This document shows, piece by piece, positions 25,168-38,324 of a stretch of 64,000 nucleotides of DNA. Every line of letters starts with the position of its first letter. Positions within the stretch are counted from its first letter, which is position 1. The position numbers and the translations under genes are program-made. The notes beneath the pieces were generated by a model. The model was not told the DNA's origin, searched no databases, and saw nothing but the letters and a program-made list of their open reading frames with translations. This DNA comes from Massospora cicadina (lineage: Eukaryota; Entomophthoromycota; Entomophthoromycetes; Entomophthorales; Entomophthoraceae): contig JAKSZP010009563.1 in assembly GCA_022478985.1 (NCBI GenBank), positions 28,482 through 92,481 of the forward strand. The letters run 5' to 3'.

Positions 25168-25901
25168 AGGAATTTTAAACCATGAAAATTGAAACCCAGA
25201 ACACCCCAGTGCAACCTCTATCTCCTTAATCAAGTAATAGCAAAGGCCTTAGTCTCAGAGAATTATGTCTGCTTCTACTACCTATACCCTTATTCGTTAT
25301 ATTGTCATCTGCAATGACGTAAAATATTTTGTAGGAGGAATCTTATTTCTTATAGCGTTCTGCCAGAGCCTCTAATGCAATTAATTGATTGCTACTACAA
25401 TGGGGATTAGTTGGGCCTTGGGAATCTATTCAATGAAGTTAATTTGGACTATTAGTCCATTAGTATACTAATATAGAGTGCTGCTTAGTAAACATGAGAA
25501 AGCACCAATAGGAACGTTAGCATGAGGGGAATCTAAACTGAATCTTAAGAGACAGAGGATCTATTTTTAACGTAGCTAGAGTGGAATCTAACTGAATAGA
25601 TATCTGAATAATAGGAGTTGAGCCTTTGGTATTTGGTATTGCATTGTGTTTTTGTTCTGTTTTATAATAAAACCCCTTTTGCAAACTTGTCTTCTGTTTC
25701 ACGTTTACTAAGGCAGCTATCTTCATGCAGCGCCTTATTTTTTTGAGTTAATACCTGTGCCTTCGAAATATGAAGCCTAAGTGCTGATTTCAACAATGTG
25801 TGCTCACTAATGGGGCTATCTCTAGTTCTCTGTAGTTTAAAATAATCAAGTATAGATCCAGCAGCTCCAAGGAATGAGATTTTTCAACCGGAGGTAGTAA
25901 C
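25168..25901 (+). other. T3 5' leader, no gene recognised
   Basis: The stretch is AT-rich and closed in all frames, between the LTR and the gag start. Confidence 0.4.
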
Positions 25902-27370
25902 CATGTTAGAAGTTGAGGAGGTTACCCTAGGAGCGCCATAAATTAAGTCCAATGATGTTCTCTAAGTACAAGCGTCTTTAAAAGCTCACATTGACCAATT
26001 TTCAGATATTATACTTAGCCACATTCGTCAAGTCAAGGTCTTAATCCAGTTATTTGATATACATGACCGTCGTCTAGAGAGCTTGGATGCAGATATGACT
26101 GGAACTTTTCATTCTAATACTGATTTGTATCAACTTTTTGAGGCCCTAAAACTTGAGGTAAAAAACCTAAGGACATAATGTTAGGTGCCTCTTAAATGAA
26201 AATATCAATATGAGAGCAGAATTCCTGGACGCCAGAAAAAGTTGCAGATATAAAAATTTTATTACATTGCAGAATGCCGCCATGTTATCACATGTGGAAC
26301 TATATTAATAGTCCCTCAGCCGTTCAGGCTGGTAATGTTAGCCATGAGGAACCCAATTATTTGCCAACAACCAAAAATATTGAGAAAGTTAATTCAGAAG
26401 GAATGCCAGAGGTTCCTATGGTTTTCACCTCTGAACTAAGAGTTGGAGCCTTGGCTCAGCCTGAGATGCCTGCTACTCCTCCCCCTGAGTTATCTTACTC
26501 AAAAAATTGTGAATCTCCAGTTCTCCCTGCGCGAAATTCCGCTAGCACTGCTACATCCAATCCTGTAGGCGCTCCTACTCAAGCTGCGCAGATGGTTCAG
26601 GGCTGGTTCATGCCTACATCTTGGCTTTATCATGTGGGAAATCAAGTGAGGGCGAACTGGGGCCTTTGTTCCTATCCATATGAGCCTCCTGCTCATATGA
26701 ATCCGATCAACATGCTGAAGTTTGATAAAGATGCCAATATATGTTTTTTATTAGTATATATTATTAGCATGACTGAAGCATTGGAAAATTCTAAGTTGGC
26801 GACTATTGTGAATTCCCTGGATACTATGATTCAGTGCTATAGATGCCTAAGTTACAGAAGAAGGGCATTAACTACTGCAACGCCAAGAACCTTCTCATCA
26901 AATAATTTGGTGGGCCAGAATGGATGATCATCCACAAAACTGAATTTCTTAACATATGTTTTAAGAAAGATGAAATGGTGAAGGCTTTTGCAGACTGGTT
27001 TTTTTAGCTTAAATTCTGGAAGGGGCTATTATGATTAATGACTTTGATGCTTAAATTTCCCTCCGCCATGCCTGTGAGCCTTACCAGGACATATATTAGG
27101 CATTGATCCCAGTTTTAAATGAGAATATAATATCACTCACATGGTGAATTACCTCTGTCATTGCGCCATTACTTTTGCAGCACCTAACAAGAGCCTTCTG
27201 GGATCCCTGCGCACTATGGCCTAGGCCATTTTGCCAAAGAAAGAGTTACACCCACCTCCGCCTTATGGCTCACATTTGGAAAAGTCAGACATTCACTAGA
27301 TCATTTGTACCTTATGCATATAATTGTCACATTATGCCAAATGCTGCCCTAAGCCTAAAGTGAGACCTAA
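25902..27370 (+). pseudogene. T3 gag
   Basis: The frame opens with ATG at 25902 (MLEVEEVTLGAP) and contains a coiled-coil-like helix (ASLKAHIDQFSDIILSHIRQ). The longest surviving frame is 26274-26927; it reads PINMLKFDKDANIC at about 26703. A CCHC knuckle at about 27310-27355 reads CTLCI-stop-LSHYAKCC (C-x2-C-x4-H-x4-C with a stop inside). These are gag features, with no RT motif here. At least four stops and frame changes inactivate it. Confidence 0.65.
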
Positions 27371-29778
27371 AGTTTATGCAGCGCACCTGTGGATATGAAG
27401 TGAGAAAAGATAGAGCGGAGTAGAATTGGGATTTCCTACTTCCGCCTCCTCTAACAAAATCTCAAAGAAAAAGAAATCAGCACAACACTCTCCTATGTGA
27501 TGTATGTATGCTTCAGCCAAGCTGCTCTGGGAAGTCTCAGGGTCAAAGAATGTTAGTGTAGTGGTGGCCACCCTCTTCCAAGGAAAGTGTGCCTCTGAGT
27601 TAGCGGATGAGGTGGTGTCAAAACCTTATGCTCAACAGTTGTAATCATCTGAGGATCCCAGTTCTTACGTGACCCTAAGTTGACTGGAGTCCAGCTGGCG
27701 GTACCCATTGAGGCGTTGAAGGTTCCCAGACTGCAGTTATATGAGGAGTTACAAAAACTGTTAGGGGTAAGTGGTAAAAGTGGATTTCCATACAATAACC
27801 CTTCCAATATTTTTTTTGAGTGTACTTACATTGATATAACTGTAAATAAGCTCAAGGTTCAGGCTATTGTGGACAGTGGGGCACTGATTATTATTATATT
27901 TACTTTATTGGTGAGAAAGTTAGGGCTTGCTCCAGATATAGAGTACTGTAAAGTCTATGGCACTGCTGTCCCCATATTGATAATTAGAGGGAACATACAA
28001 CGCGTTACTGTTGCGTTTTGGTACCTTAGTAATATCCGCCCCCTGCTATTTTAAACCAAATCAAAAGTACTATTTATTAATTGTAACCTCGTTTTTGAAA
28101 AAATATGGAGTCAAAGCCAACTTTTAAGAAAAAAAAATTATATTAGGGCAAGCCCTACAACTCTTTTATAACAGAAAGGACATGGCTACAACGGCCCAAA
28201 AAAAGGGTTTGTTGACCTTATATACAAAGATGGTACTGACCCATTGAATATCAGCAGCTATGTGGCTGGACTTGAAAGTTCAACACATAGAATCAAAAGG
28301 CATTCACATTAATTATAAATTGTACTCTAAACATTCCAGTGGGTCCTCAAATGATAATGGGACTGGAACTGTCTTATCCTTCCCCAGGGTTTATATGGCG
28401 AGATCATCACCTATTTAATTGATTCAAGTCGAGCCAGTTGCAGCGCCTAGGTTTATTCTTCCAGAACACAGCGAAACAGGTTTTTTGGCTAACCTGGACC
28501 CCTATCATATGAAAGTCAAGCAACACCAAGTAGTTGCTTCCTTCATACTTTTCCAGTAGAGTAGGCTCTAAAACTCCATGAGTTTGGTGATCTAGAAGAC
28601 CTGGACTGAAACGGAGAATAACAGACTGTCTAAGCGCTAATTCCTTGAGATTACCTCTTCAGATTGACAGAGGATGAAAAGGATTAAGAGTTGGCCTTAT
28701 TCTACAAGTACAGTAGTATTTTTTGTAAAAATGACTAAAACTTGGGGTGCGCGCATGATGTGCTACAACAAATTGATATTGGTAACAATCCGCCAATTTT
28801 TCAACATTCTATTAGTTTTAAAGCAGGAAAAGTGGTTAATGCAGAAATAAATAAGTAGTACAGCAAGGGATGCTAGTATTCTCCAAGAGTCCGTGATCCA
28901 CTTCTGCTTTGGCTATAAAAAAGATGGTTCAAATCAAGTGATAATAGATTACCAGAAGCCCAACAATATTACCAAGAAAGATTTGTACTTGCTACTCTAT
29001 ATTAATGATGCACTGGATCTCTTGGGCGGTGCCAATACTTCTCCACCATGGACTTAATATCTAGCTATTAGCGGATTGATTTGTCAAATGAGGAACATGA
29101 AAAGTGCTCTATGATCACCACCCAGGTGTCTATACCAACCCACTTAGGTGCTGCAAGGGCTTTGCAACATCCCACCAACCTTCTAGCGGGCTATGGATAG
29201 CATATTGGGGGATTTAAAAATCTCCTATGTGTTAGTGTATTTGGAAGACATTAATGTGTTTTCCAAAATGTTTATGTACCATCTGCAGTGCTTAGAGGAA
29301 GTTTTTTTGCCAGTTATTACAAGCAAATTTAAAATCAAGCCTTGAAAGTGTGATTTCTTCTGCAAACAACTAGAATCTGTGGGGTTCATCATCAACAAAC
29401 AAGGCTTAAGGCCCTAGCCTGATAAGATCGAGGTTATGGAGAATGTCCCACCCAAGCGACAAGTGGGATATTCAGTTATTTTTTGGGATTGATTGGCTAT
29501 TGTCACTGTTTCATGAAAAACTTTAACAAAACGTGTGAGCCATTATTTCACCTTATTAAGTCTGGAGTTCCATTTGACTGGATGGAAGCCTGTCAATTAG
29601 CTTTTAATCAACTATGACTTTACTTGGCTAAGGCACCAATACTGATGTATCCCAGTTATAGTAATCCTTTTATCATACAATCAGACGCCTCTCTCACCGT
29701 CATAGTGGCGGTGCTATCCCATTTTGATAATTGAGGAGAAGAACACCCTGTCACATACTGTAGTCAGAATATGGATAT

Positions 29779-30634
29779 TGTCATGGTCTCAAGACATCAT
29801 AATAGGGACTGACCCCAAAGACAAGGCTGGGCGCCTGAAGGCCCAAAAGGTTAAGCTACATGGCCTCTCAGACCTGAAGCACACCCTAGAACAGCGCTGG
29901 GTATGGGCAAAATATGCCCAGGTTTGTCATAGTGGGGTGCCAAGTGCCCAGCCCCTGACGTCGGGGCAAGCATTAAACTGAACTATATACCAAATAAAGG
30001 CAGACGGTTTAATTCAGTTAGTCAAGGAATGGGGTTTCAAAACCCGTTCCATCTATGAAATAACGCGCTTGGGTCAAATCCAACTTCAATCAATTACTCG
30101 AGTGAAGTCAGTTTTGGCCTATTCAACTAATTCAGATGGCAGTATTGCCCTATTGGTGAGTCAGTGCTTAGGCCCACTGCAGCATAACCCCAATTCCCCC
30201 ATCCAAGCTTAAATACATTTTCCCAAACCAACATTCCTTTTTTGGTCGACTTTGCAAATAAACCTTTTCCCATTTACGTTATTTTATAATTTTATGATAT
30301 TCCAAACGCTCCTGTGCATATCCTCTTCGAGGAGGTCTCACGCTCCATTACCCTTACCATTGCAAGTATCTTGCAGCTCTCTACTCATGCACCATTTGTC
30401 CGCCCAGGTTCCCTCCAACCTGGGTCACTTAGCCCTTTCTGATATGTGCACCGCGTCACTTTTATTGGGGTTTTTATCGTAAATCTCGCTTTTCTATGCC
30501 TGAGCTATTATTGCTCCAGCACTCTCTGCTGGGCTCTAATGACTTTAGAACTAACGGCTAGTTCCCTGACGTTGGCCTTGTGCACCGTGCATTACCACGC
30601 TGGGAACAGGAGAGTTATAGACACTCTCCTTAAA
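29779..30634. repeat. Solo LTR inside T3 RNase H
   Basis: The 856-bp insert begins TGTCATGG and is bounded by gatat on both sides (29774-29778 and 30635-30639). Dropping the insert and one copy of gatat brings the RNase H frame back together across the site. The right end (ccttaaa) lacks the usual CA, presumably by mutation. Confidence 0.8.
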
Positions 30635-31074
30635 GATATTCATGAAAGGAATTATACCATTACCATGAAAGAGTGTCAATCTGTAAGCTATGTGTGTAAA
30701 CAATTTTGCATTTATGTTCATGGAGTGAATTTCACTGTGGTAACCGACCATGCCTCATTATGGTGGCTCCAGAAACTGAAAGAGCCTGAAGAATGGTTAG
30801 TCCGGTGGGCCTTGTAGCTACAGGAATATGACTTTGGGATTCTACATTGACCTGGTTTAAAGCACCAAAAATGCAGATGGATTGTCTAGGTTGCCTATGG
30901 TAGCCCTATTGGCCGATAGGGATGATGAGTTTTTACCATAATGAATAATCAGCTATATTCCAATGAGCCTATCAAGATTTACAGAAGTTACAAAATCTGA
31001 GTGAATACCTTCATAATGATGGGAAACTATATAATGTTATTGATGGACAAACCTTTTTTGTTCCATAGGCCTAC

Positions 31075-31432
31075 TGTCAGGATTTTGCCAACTTCTTCTG
31101 ACCTTGAGTCTATTATCCTGAATATTCCTCCATCAGTTGCTGAGGAATAGTTGGATGATTTTAGTACCAAAAGTCTTCTAAATATAATCACGCTTATCAC
31201 AATCAAGTAATCTTAGAAGATCCAATCTCTCAGAGATTGAAAAGATCAGATCAAAGGTGAGCCTCGACAAAACTATAGTTATTTAGTTTTTCCTATAGTA
31301 AAAAATTAAGTCTTTTTTCAAGTTAATAGCTATTAAATATATATAAATTTATAAAATTTTTGGAGAGTCCACTAAAGTAACTTTGAGAGATTACCTACGT
31401 TTTGAAGTGTAATTAAAAAATTCAAAAGTTGT
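31075..31432 (+). repeat. T4 5' LTR
   Basis: It begins TGTCAGGATTTTG. Long blocks match the 3' copy, for example caatcaagtaatct-agaagatc and gtccactaaagtaactt. The right end is approximate. Confidence 0.7.
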
Positions 31433-31929
31433 GCTCACTATAGGGGACACTCTGAGTTATGTACCAGTGAAAACGTCACTTACTACAATGGATTCTCCTT
31501 TTTCACTCAAAGAGTCTCAGGACCTTAAGCAGGGCAGTATTTTGTATTGTTTTTGCTCCACTAGGAAAAAATAACCAGATTGCCATCTACATTGGAATTC
31601 CGTGCTAATCTAGAGCTTAATGGTCCCATCTTAAGTTCTATTATGAATTTTTAAAGGCAGCCTGAAGCTTTACAAGACAACATCCAGAAATTACTTGATG
31701 GGTGCTTTTTCCCAGAATCGGTTCTACTCAGTCTTGAGCCAGTGCTATGCCCTCTACCATGAGGGATTTAATAAGGCCTTTAAGTTTCTAGGGTTAGTAC
31801 CAGGCCTTATTTCCAATAGTTTTTGCACCCAATGTTGATAACTTGTTACAAATAGTGTGAATACACCGTCAGGGGATACTAAATTTTTTAGAAAAACTTC
31901 AATTTTTATATAATTATTTTACTAAATTC

Positions 31930-32970
31930 TTTAAATGTGCTTTCAAGTTTAGTCGAGGTAATTGAGATGCAATTAATAGTAATAGTAATCTCATCTATGC
32001 TATACAGCAGCAAATCGCTCAACTTGATCATGGACTATCTAGCTTTATTGAAACTCAGTTGTTGGAACAAGTTTCTAAAACTTAAATCAAGTGGAATGAT
32101 AATATATCTCAATTTTTGAGCCAAAGTTAGGTGGTGGAAGAGTAAATTAGATAGTGGCTCTTCCAATTGGAGCAACTATTCTCTAACTTCTAAATTTGAG
32201 TCAGTTATATTGAAGAAAACCCTGGAGTTATGATGCTCCCAGGGTGCCAGTTCCATATGGACCAGTGGTTTCCCCTAGACCTATTGGGCCCAGTGGGCCT
32301 ATGGGACTTAAAGGACCCACGGGACTTTCTGGATTAGGAGGACTCCTGGGCCAGGTGGACCTCCTGGGCCTCTGGGTGCTGCTGGGCCTCCTGGGTGTTC
32401 TTCAATCTTCCAGGCTTGAAGGCTTTGGTAGTTCCTCTGATTCTAATCTTAGTGCACTTTCTGAGATGATTGAATGTTTGCAAGTGCAACTTCACAGAGT
32501 AACCCAGGCTTGTAATTTAACACTTTATGGAACTCATATTGACCACCTTGGCGCCCTAATCCTTATCTGACGAGCTGAATAACCTTGGAAAATGGGCTAA
32601 GGATACTAATGTTTTACTACAAGCATGTGAAATCAAGTGAATTTACTCCAAACAATATTGATTTATTGAGCTTGAATTATAGGAGCAGCAAGGACAAACT
32701 CTTAGAATTAACTCAGAAGGTAAACAATAAAGTGGGTTATTTGGAGTTAAACCATCATATTAATGAGATTTGCACTGAGGTCACCCATATGCACCCACAA
32801 TATTTTTTTAGTTTTTAAGCCCAAAAGGGCTCCTATTGAAGGCAAATTTTGCGGGATGAAGGCTTGGTGTACTACTCCCTACCACACTATGGTTGCGCTA
32901 ACCAAAACACCGCCAAATGTGGGCCTGAATGCGATTTGGGTATTGTTCACACTACCGCAAAACTGACATA
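31930..32970 (+). pseudogene. T4 gag with coiled coil and collagen-like Gly-X-Y tract
   Basis: A glutamine- and leucine-rich coil (QQQIAQLDHGLSSFIETQLL) at about 32005-32065 is followed at 32283-32395 by about fourteen Gly-X-Y triplets. The first eight read GPS GPM GLK GPT GLS GLG GLL GQV in one frame. After a one-base frame change come GPG GPP GPL GAA GPP. A second coil follows (LSEMIECLQVQLHRV) at about 32450-32500. Position between the LTR and protease identifies this as gag. No CCHC knuckle was recognised. Frames are broken by stops. The collagen-like part could instead be captured sequence. Confidence 0.55.
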
Positions 32971-34490
32971 TGCCTGCCCTGTTTAAGTACTGGGCAGACT
33001 GTCTAAACCAGCCAGGTCAGGCGATATGCCTCTCATCCCCCTTGTGGGAGACAAGACCCAATGACCCTCAGGTTTAAGGCCCCTGAGGGGGAGAAGCTGA
33101 AGCCCTCCACTTTGTCACCTGCTTTTTTAGCATGATTATGCTCTCTGGCCCCTTTTTGTCCAGAATGCCTTAGAGTCCTTATAAATCTAATGCAATTTTC
33201 TTGCATGATCACTTTTGCCACCAGCTGGCTCATACCAACTGAACTGCAGCTAGCTGAGCTTCAGGCTAACTCATCAAACTGTGTCATTTATTGTAGAAAA
33301 GTGCACTAAAGCGAAGCCAACCAGGATTGCTCTCCCTTATCTTGAGGTTCACACCTATGCAACCCCAGCTCGTGAGAAGGTCGTTTGACAAGCGCCATGG
33401 CCAACTTGTAAACCCCGTCTTTCCTGTATTCTCCCCTCAGGGAGGAATAAACACCCACAAGAACAGGTCAGCACAGTCATCACTACCATCTCGCATTTCT
33501 TTCAGGGCACTATAGGACCTGACCAATGTGCCTCTCTAAGTACTGGTGTTAGCTACTCACCCATGTTTCCATGGGCATTCCTCAGTTGCGCTAAGAGAAG
33601 GCCCCAGATCACCTTATACAGCTCCCTTGTAATATTCTTCTCAAACCTCTGACTTTAACTCCTACGTCTTCACCCAATCATATCATCCTGGGAGCATGAC
33701 TTTTTAAGGAAAATACTCCTATGAGTTCTAAACCAATATTTAAGAGTAAGTATTCACCTGAGGAGGGGAGTATCATTACTTTACTTTACTTGTCTAATAA
33801 GGCTCTAGGGGAGATAACAAGCTTTCAAAAGATGAATTTATTGCCCAATTGTCTTACCTAGTTGGCTCAGGACATTATGGTTCTGCATCAGATGACTTTC
33901 GCTACTTGTTCTCAAGTTAAAGAGACTTCCCCTAGGAATTGGTGAGTAAACAGACCTTATCCTCTCAAAAAGCAGGCGTTTATGGGAATAAAGCTTTTTT
34001 GAAATAAATCCATTGGGGATTTCACGCACCGCTTCTATTAGAAGGTTCAGACTTTGATGGTCTTTGGTTGGTTAAATCTTGAAGGCGCTATTAACACTGT
34101 TATGTTTGTCTTTACTTCCCAAACTTAGTTGAAAGTCTACCTTATTATTGTAAAGAAAAATCTCCAAAGTATCTTGGACACTAAGGAGGCTTTTTCAAAC
34201 TGCCACCTCAATCACTGTAAAACGACACATCTGATTCTCTGAAATTGAGTCGCCCTAAAGTGTATGTTGTATCTGAAAACTCTAAGGCTATTCAATGTAA
34301 CTATTTTCACCAATACTTCCATACTGAATACCGCTTTTTAAGAAGAAAGTGAATCATAAAAAAGGAAGACAAGTCCACTAAGATCTATCACCTTAATAAT
34401 GATTCAGTTATAAATCAGGGTGACCATATCTCTGCTGAGTATAAAAAGACAACATTCTTCTTATGCCTCGCCATCTTTATTTGGAGTTAC
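32971..34490 (+). other. T4 gag-protease interval with a GC-richer segment
   Basis: About 32960-33640 is less AT-rich and shows no coherent frame. It may be a further solo LTR, but I found no target duplication. The remainder is closed in all frames. Confidence 0.35.
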
Positions 34491-37400
34491 CCTCCAAATT
34501 TGGAAATTTTATCACTCACATTGATCTTTGAGTAAACCAAGTTCTCACTAAGGCCATCATCAATACTGGCTCCCCTAGGAATGTAGTATCTTTTAATCTG
34601 ACCAAGTGGATCAAACTTACGTCTGAAATTTCCCATTTTGAGGGATCAGGGACTTCTGGGCCCCAGAGTAAGTGGTCAATTGGAGATTTTTCGTCAATTT
34701 CCTTAGATATCAAGAAGTTAACTTTTACAGTACCTGCATTCTTTTTGTATAATGTGAGTTATGACCTTCTTTTGGGGATCTAATTTTTGTGGTAATTTGA
34801 TGCGACTATTTTTTCCTTAACTCTTCTCTATCCCTTTTGGGATATTGAATCTCATTAATTTTATCTGAGCATGCCCTTATCCAACATACCAAGAGTCAGG
34901 TTTGTTTTAGGAGGGGATAAAAAGGTCTATATCTATCCAGTATCATGTCAAAGGACCTTAACTAAAACTTCCAACAAGATGGCTGACATTGAAAAAGGTA
35001 TGCCATTTTCTCTCCTGATACTGTCATTATTCTTCCAAAATCTCAGATTATTGTTATTACCTTTTTATACTTCGTTATCCTCAAGGGTCACTCATTTCAC
35101 ATCCAGGGTGTTACAAGCCCTTATTGTAAGGAAAATTTTGCCGTGTTCACAGGCGTTAGACTAGCATATTCTGGATTGCTACCCATCTTACTAGCAAACC
35201 TTACCAATGAGCTAAAAACTATAGATCAGAAGACTCTGATAGCCGTTGATAAATATTACCTCTTTCTTAAATTTATGACAAGACTTTTGGAAGTTTAGAA
35301 GATTTTTGACTATAATCTCATCAAGACAACCTTACTGTGGGTCCCACGTTTGAAAAACACCTTACTACCGACCAGGAAAAGCTAGTGCAATAACTACATG
35401 AGGAATTTTCAGATGTTTTTGAAAAGCATATCTATGATTTTGGTAAAATGAATGAAATGACGCATACCATTGAAACTGGGGAGCGTCCTCCTATTTAGGA
35501 TAAGAATTATCAAAAGTTGAAGATTGAGGAGTCTCAGGTCACCAAAGGAGGTGAAACGACTTTGGAGGCTGAATCATTAAAACCTTTCAATAATCCCTGG
35601 GCCTCATCGTTGTTATTGGTGAAGAAGAAAGATGCCTTTCACCAGGTGGTTTTGATTTATCATAGGTTATATGGGATCACTCGTCAAGACAGCTATCATT
35701 TACCAAGAATTGATGATTTTCTCCGTCTGCTTGCTTCTTTCACATATTCTTCTGAAATGGATTTATCCAATTGTTATTGGCAAATTGAGTTGGCTCCTGA
35801 ATACCATGCCAAATGTGCTTTGATTTCTAGTGAAGGCTTGTATGAACCATCTTGTATGCCTCAAGGGTTGAGCAATGCTCTGGACACTTTTCAGAGGGCC
35901 ATGGATGGAATGCTCTGAGACTTAAAGTTGACCTGAGTCTTGGTTTATTTAAGCGACATTACTATCTTTTTGAAGACCTTTATCGAGCAGTTGGGCCATT
36001 TACAAGAAGTCTTTAGTAAATTTATAATACTTTATTAAAGCTCAAAAACTCCAAATGCTCTTTCTTTCAGAGTGGAATTGAGTTTTTAGGGTATAAGGAT
36101 TCGGATAAGGGTATTCAACCCCTATTAGACAAAATAAAAGCCATTAGCTGAATGTCACCTCCAGTCTCTTTGCAGAATATACAGGTCTTCCTAGGGTTGG
36201 TCAGGTCTATTGATAATTTAAACTTAAATTTGATGATTTGGCTGAGCCTTAATTCTATTTACTACAAAGAGTGTACCATTTGAGTGGAGTTCTGCTCAGG
36301 AGCAATCTTTAAATTCCCTTAAAACCACTCTAATCAAAGAAACTGTTTTAATCCATCCTTGCTTTGATGAGAATTTTACGCTGCATGCTTATGTGAGTAA
36401 TGTTGCTATTGGGGCCCTCCTGTCTCAGTACAATAAAGATCAAATTGACCATCCTGTGGCCTACTACAGCAAGACCCTATCCAAAGCCAAGCAGAATTTT
36501 AGTGCAACCAAATGGCAGCGCATAGAATGAAATTATGACAAACGCTAACTTTTGACTTTTATTATATGGTAACCGCTTATCTGTTGTTACCAAAAAAATC
36601 TTCTCTATGATGGTTGCAAGATATAAATAATCCAGATGGGCAGTTGGCTCATTGTGCCTTGTGATTGCAGAATTTGATTATTTGATTGTTCAACGCTCAG
36701 GTGCCAAGCATCAAAATGCTGATGGCCTGTCCTGGCTACCTGTGTTAATTTTGAATCCCAGAAGGAGGAGCGATTATATGACCTTATTGGTCAATCTGAG
36801 CTGTGGGTTAATTAATATGAAGCATATTGAGCCTACCTTAAGACCAATACTCAGTATATCATGATACAAGGGAATCTTTGTTTAAGAAGTTAACTTAAAA
36901 TAATTACCCATTTCTAATCCCAACGCATGGTTTAATGCTGTTATGGAAGGGCATGATCAAGTTGGTCACAGTGGCCTAAGAAGAATCATGAGTAGTTGAA
37001 ATCCAGATATTATTGGAATAATAATGCCTGCTTCTATCAAAGAGACTCCTGATGCATTCTTCACCTGTAGAAGCCAGGAACCTCCAATCCTATTTACCAA
37101 CATTAAAAGATTCCGCTGACTAAGGCTTTTAAAGTGGTGAGTATTGATTTTGTAGGGCCCTTGCCCTGAGGGTTGAATGGGTACTAATACTATTATGGGT
37201 GTTGACCATTTAACTAAACTGGTACAAACCTATATCCAGCGCCACACCCTCTGCTAAAACAACTGCGTTGTTCCTCTACTAATGAATCTTTACTCAGCTT
37301 GGGTGTCCCGAGGTCCTTACATTGAACAATGGGACCAATTTCACCTCCTAACTTATAAAAGAATTGTCAAAATTATTAATACTGCTCAGCAGTTTATTTT

Positions 37401-37970
37401 TCTTTTAATATCAATTAATGGGGCTGTTGAGCGAGTCAATGGAACCTTAGTCTCCATTTTTAAGGAAAATGGCCTCTCCTGACCCAACTTGGTGGAACTT
37501 TTATTTACCTAGTGCTTTGTTCGCTTACTAAATTAGTTACTATCATAGATAGATGTCATTTTTATGTATTTCTACGGACAAGACCCCTCTGTTCCTTTGA
37601 GTGTCCAGGAGATACTCAATGAGAGTGTTTTTGGAAAATTCTGATTTAGCCATGTGAAATCTGGCTGATGAGATCATTTGCTTTAGGTCACAAGCAACAA
37701 AGTCAAATGAAGTAAACATCAAAAAGGAGACCCTTAGGATTAACCAACGTGAGTCCGTTTACCAGAGTATCAAATTAGAGACTACGTTATGTATTATTAT
37801 CCTTGAATTGGTGGGCAAATAAAGAAATTATAATCTAACTGGTTGGGTCCCTATCAAGTTGTTTTCTGGAGAGGGCTTAAGTACTCAAATTTTCATACTG
37901 AGACTAGGTATTGTTGTAAATCGTGTTCCTCCTAGGTTTCTGGGAATCTATCCTCCTCCATGATTAAATC
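34491..37970 (+). pseudogene. T4 pol: protease, RT, RNase H, integrase
   Basis: Protease is at about 34530-34800: AIINTGSPRNVVSF has Asn in place of the catalytic Asp (codon 34562-34564), and YDLLLGI follows. RT at 35490-36000 is the best preserved part: NPWASSLLLVKKKDA, SSEMDLSNCYWQIEL, MPQGLSNALDTFQRAMDGML. Its YxDD box reads YLSDI, with the first Asp changed. RNase H at about 36340-36560 reads FTLHAYVSNVAIGALLSQ, DHPVAYYSKTLSKAKQNF. Integrase at about 37120-37560 keeps NNGTNFTS and NGAVERVNGTLV, and a C-terminal GWVPIK/PYQVV block lies near 37845. Stops and shifts make it inactive. RT motifs resemble those of T2 and T3 more than those of T5 and T6. Confidence 0.75.
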
Positions 37971-37979
37971 TTGGGGAAG

Positions 37980-38324
37980 TTTTAAGATTTCACCGACTTC
38001 TTCTGTCACTGAATCTACTACCCTGAATATTCCTTCACCGGTTGCTGAGTGAAATTTAGTGAATTTGTCCACATCATGTCTTCTAAACACAATAACGCTT
38101 ATCCCAATCAAGTAATCTCAGAAGATCTAATCTCTCAGAGATTAAAAAAATAAGATTAAAGGTGAGCTTCTACAAAACCTATAAATATTAAGTCTATCTT
38201 AAAAAAATTAAGTCTTTTTATGAGTTAATAACTATTATTATATATAAAAACTTTTAAGTTTTATGTGTCCACTAAAGTAACTTCAAGAGGTTACCTACCA
38301 CTTTTGAAGTATATATTGAGAACA
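37980..38324 (+). repeat. T4 3' LTR
   Basis: It starts ttttaagattt, a likely decayed TGTCAGGATTT, right after the purine tract, and ends AACA. It aligns with 31075-31432. Confidence 0.7.

Larger units (their letters stand above)
31075..38324 (+). mobile_element. Ty3/gypsy element T4 nested in T3
   Basis: LTR-like direct repeats at 31075-31432 and 37980-38324 enclose a plus-strand gag-pol. T3 RNase H precedes the insertion and T3 integrase follows it, so the nesting is clear. The 3' LTR is preceded by the purine tract ttggggaag (37971-37979). The flanking pentamers cctac and tctaa do not match well. Confidence 0.8.

Noticed and set aside
32244..32570. A host collagen-like gene
   Set aside because: The tract is short, lies between the LTR and protease of T4 on the same strand, and is flanked by coiled-coil gag-like sequence.
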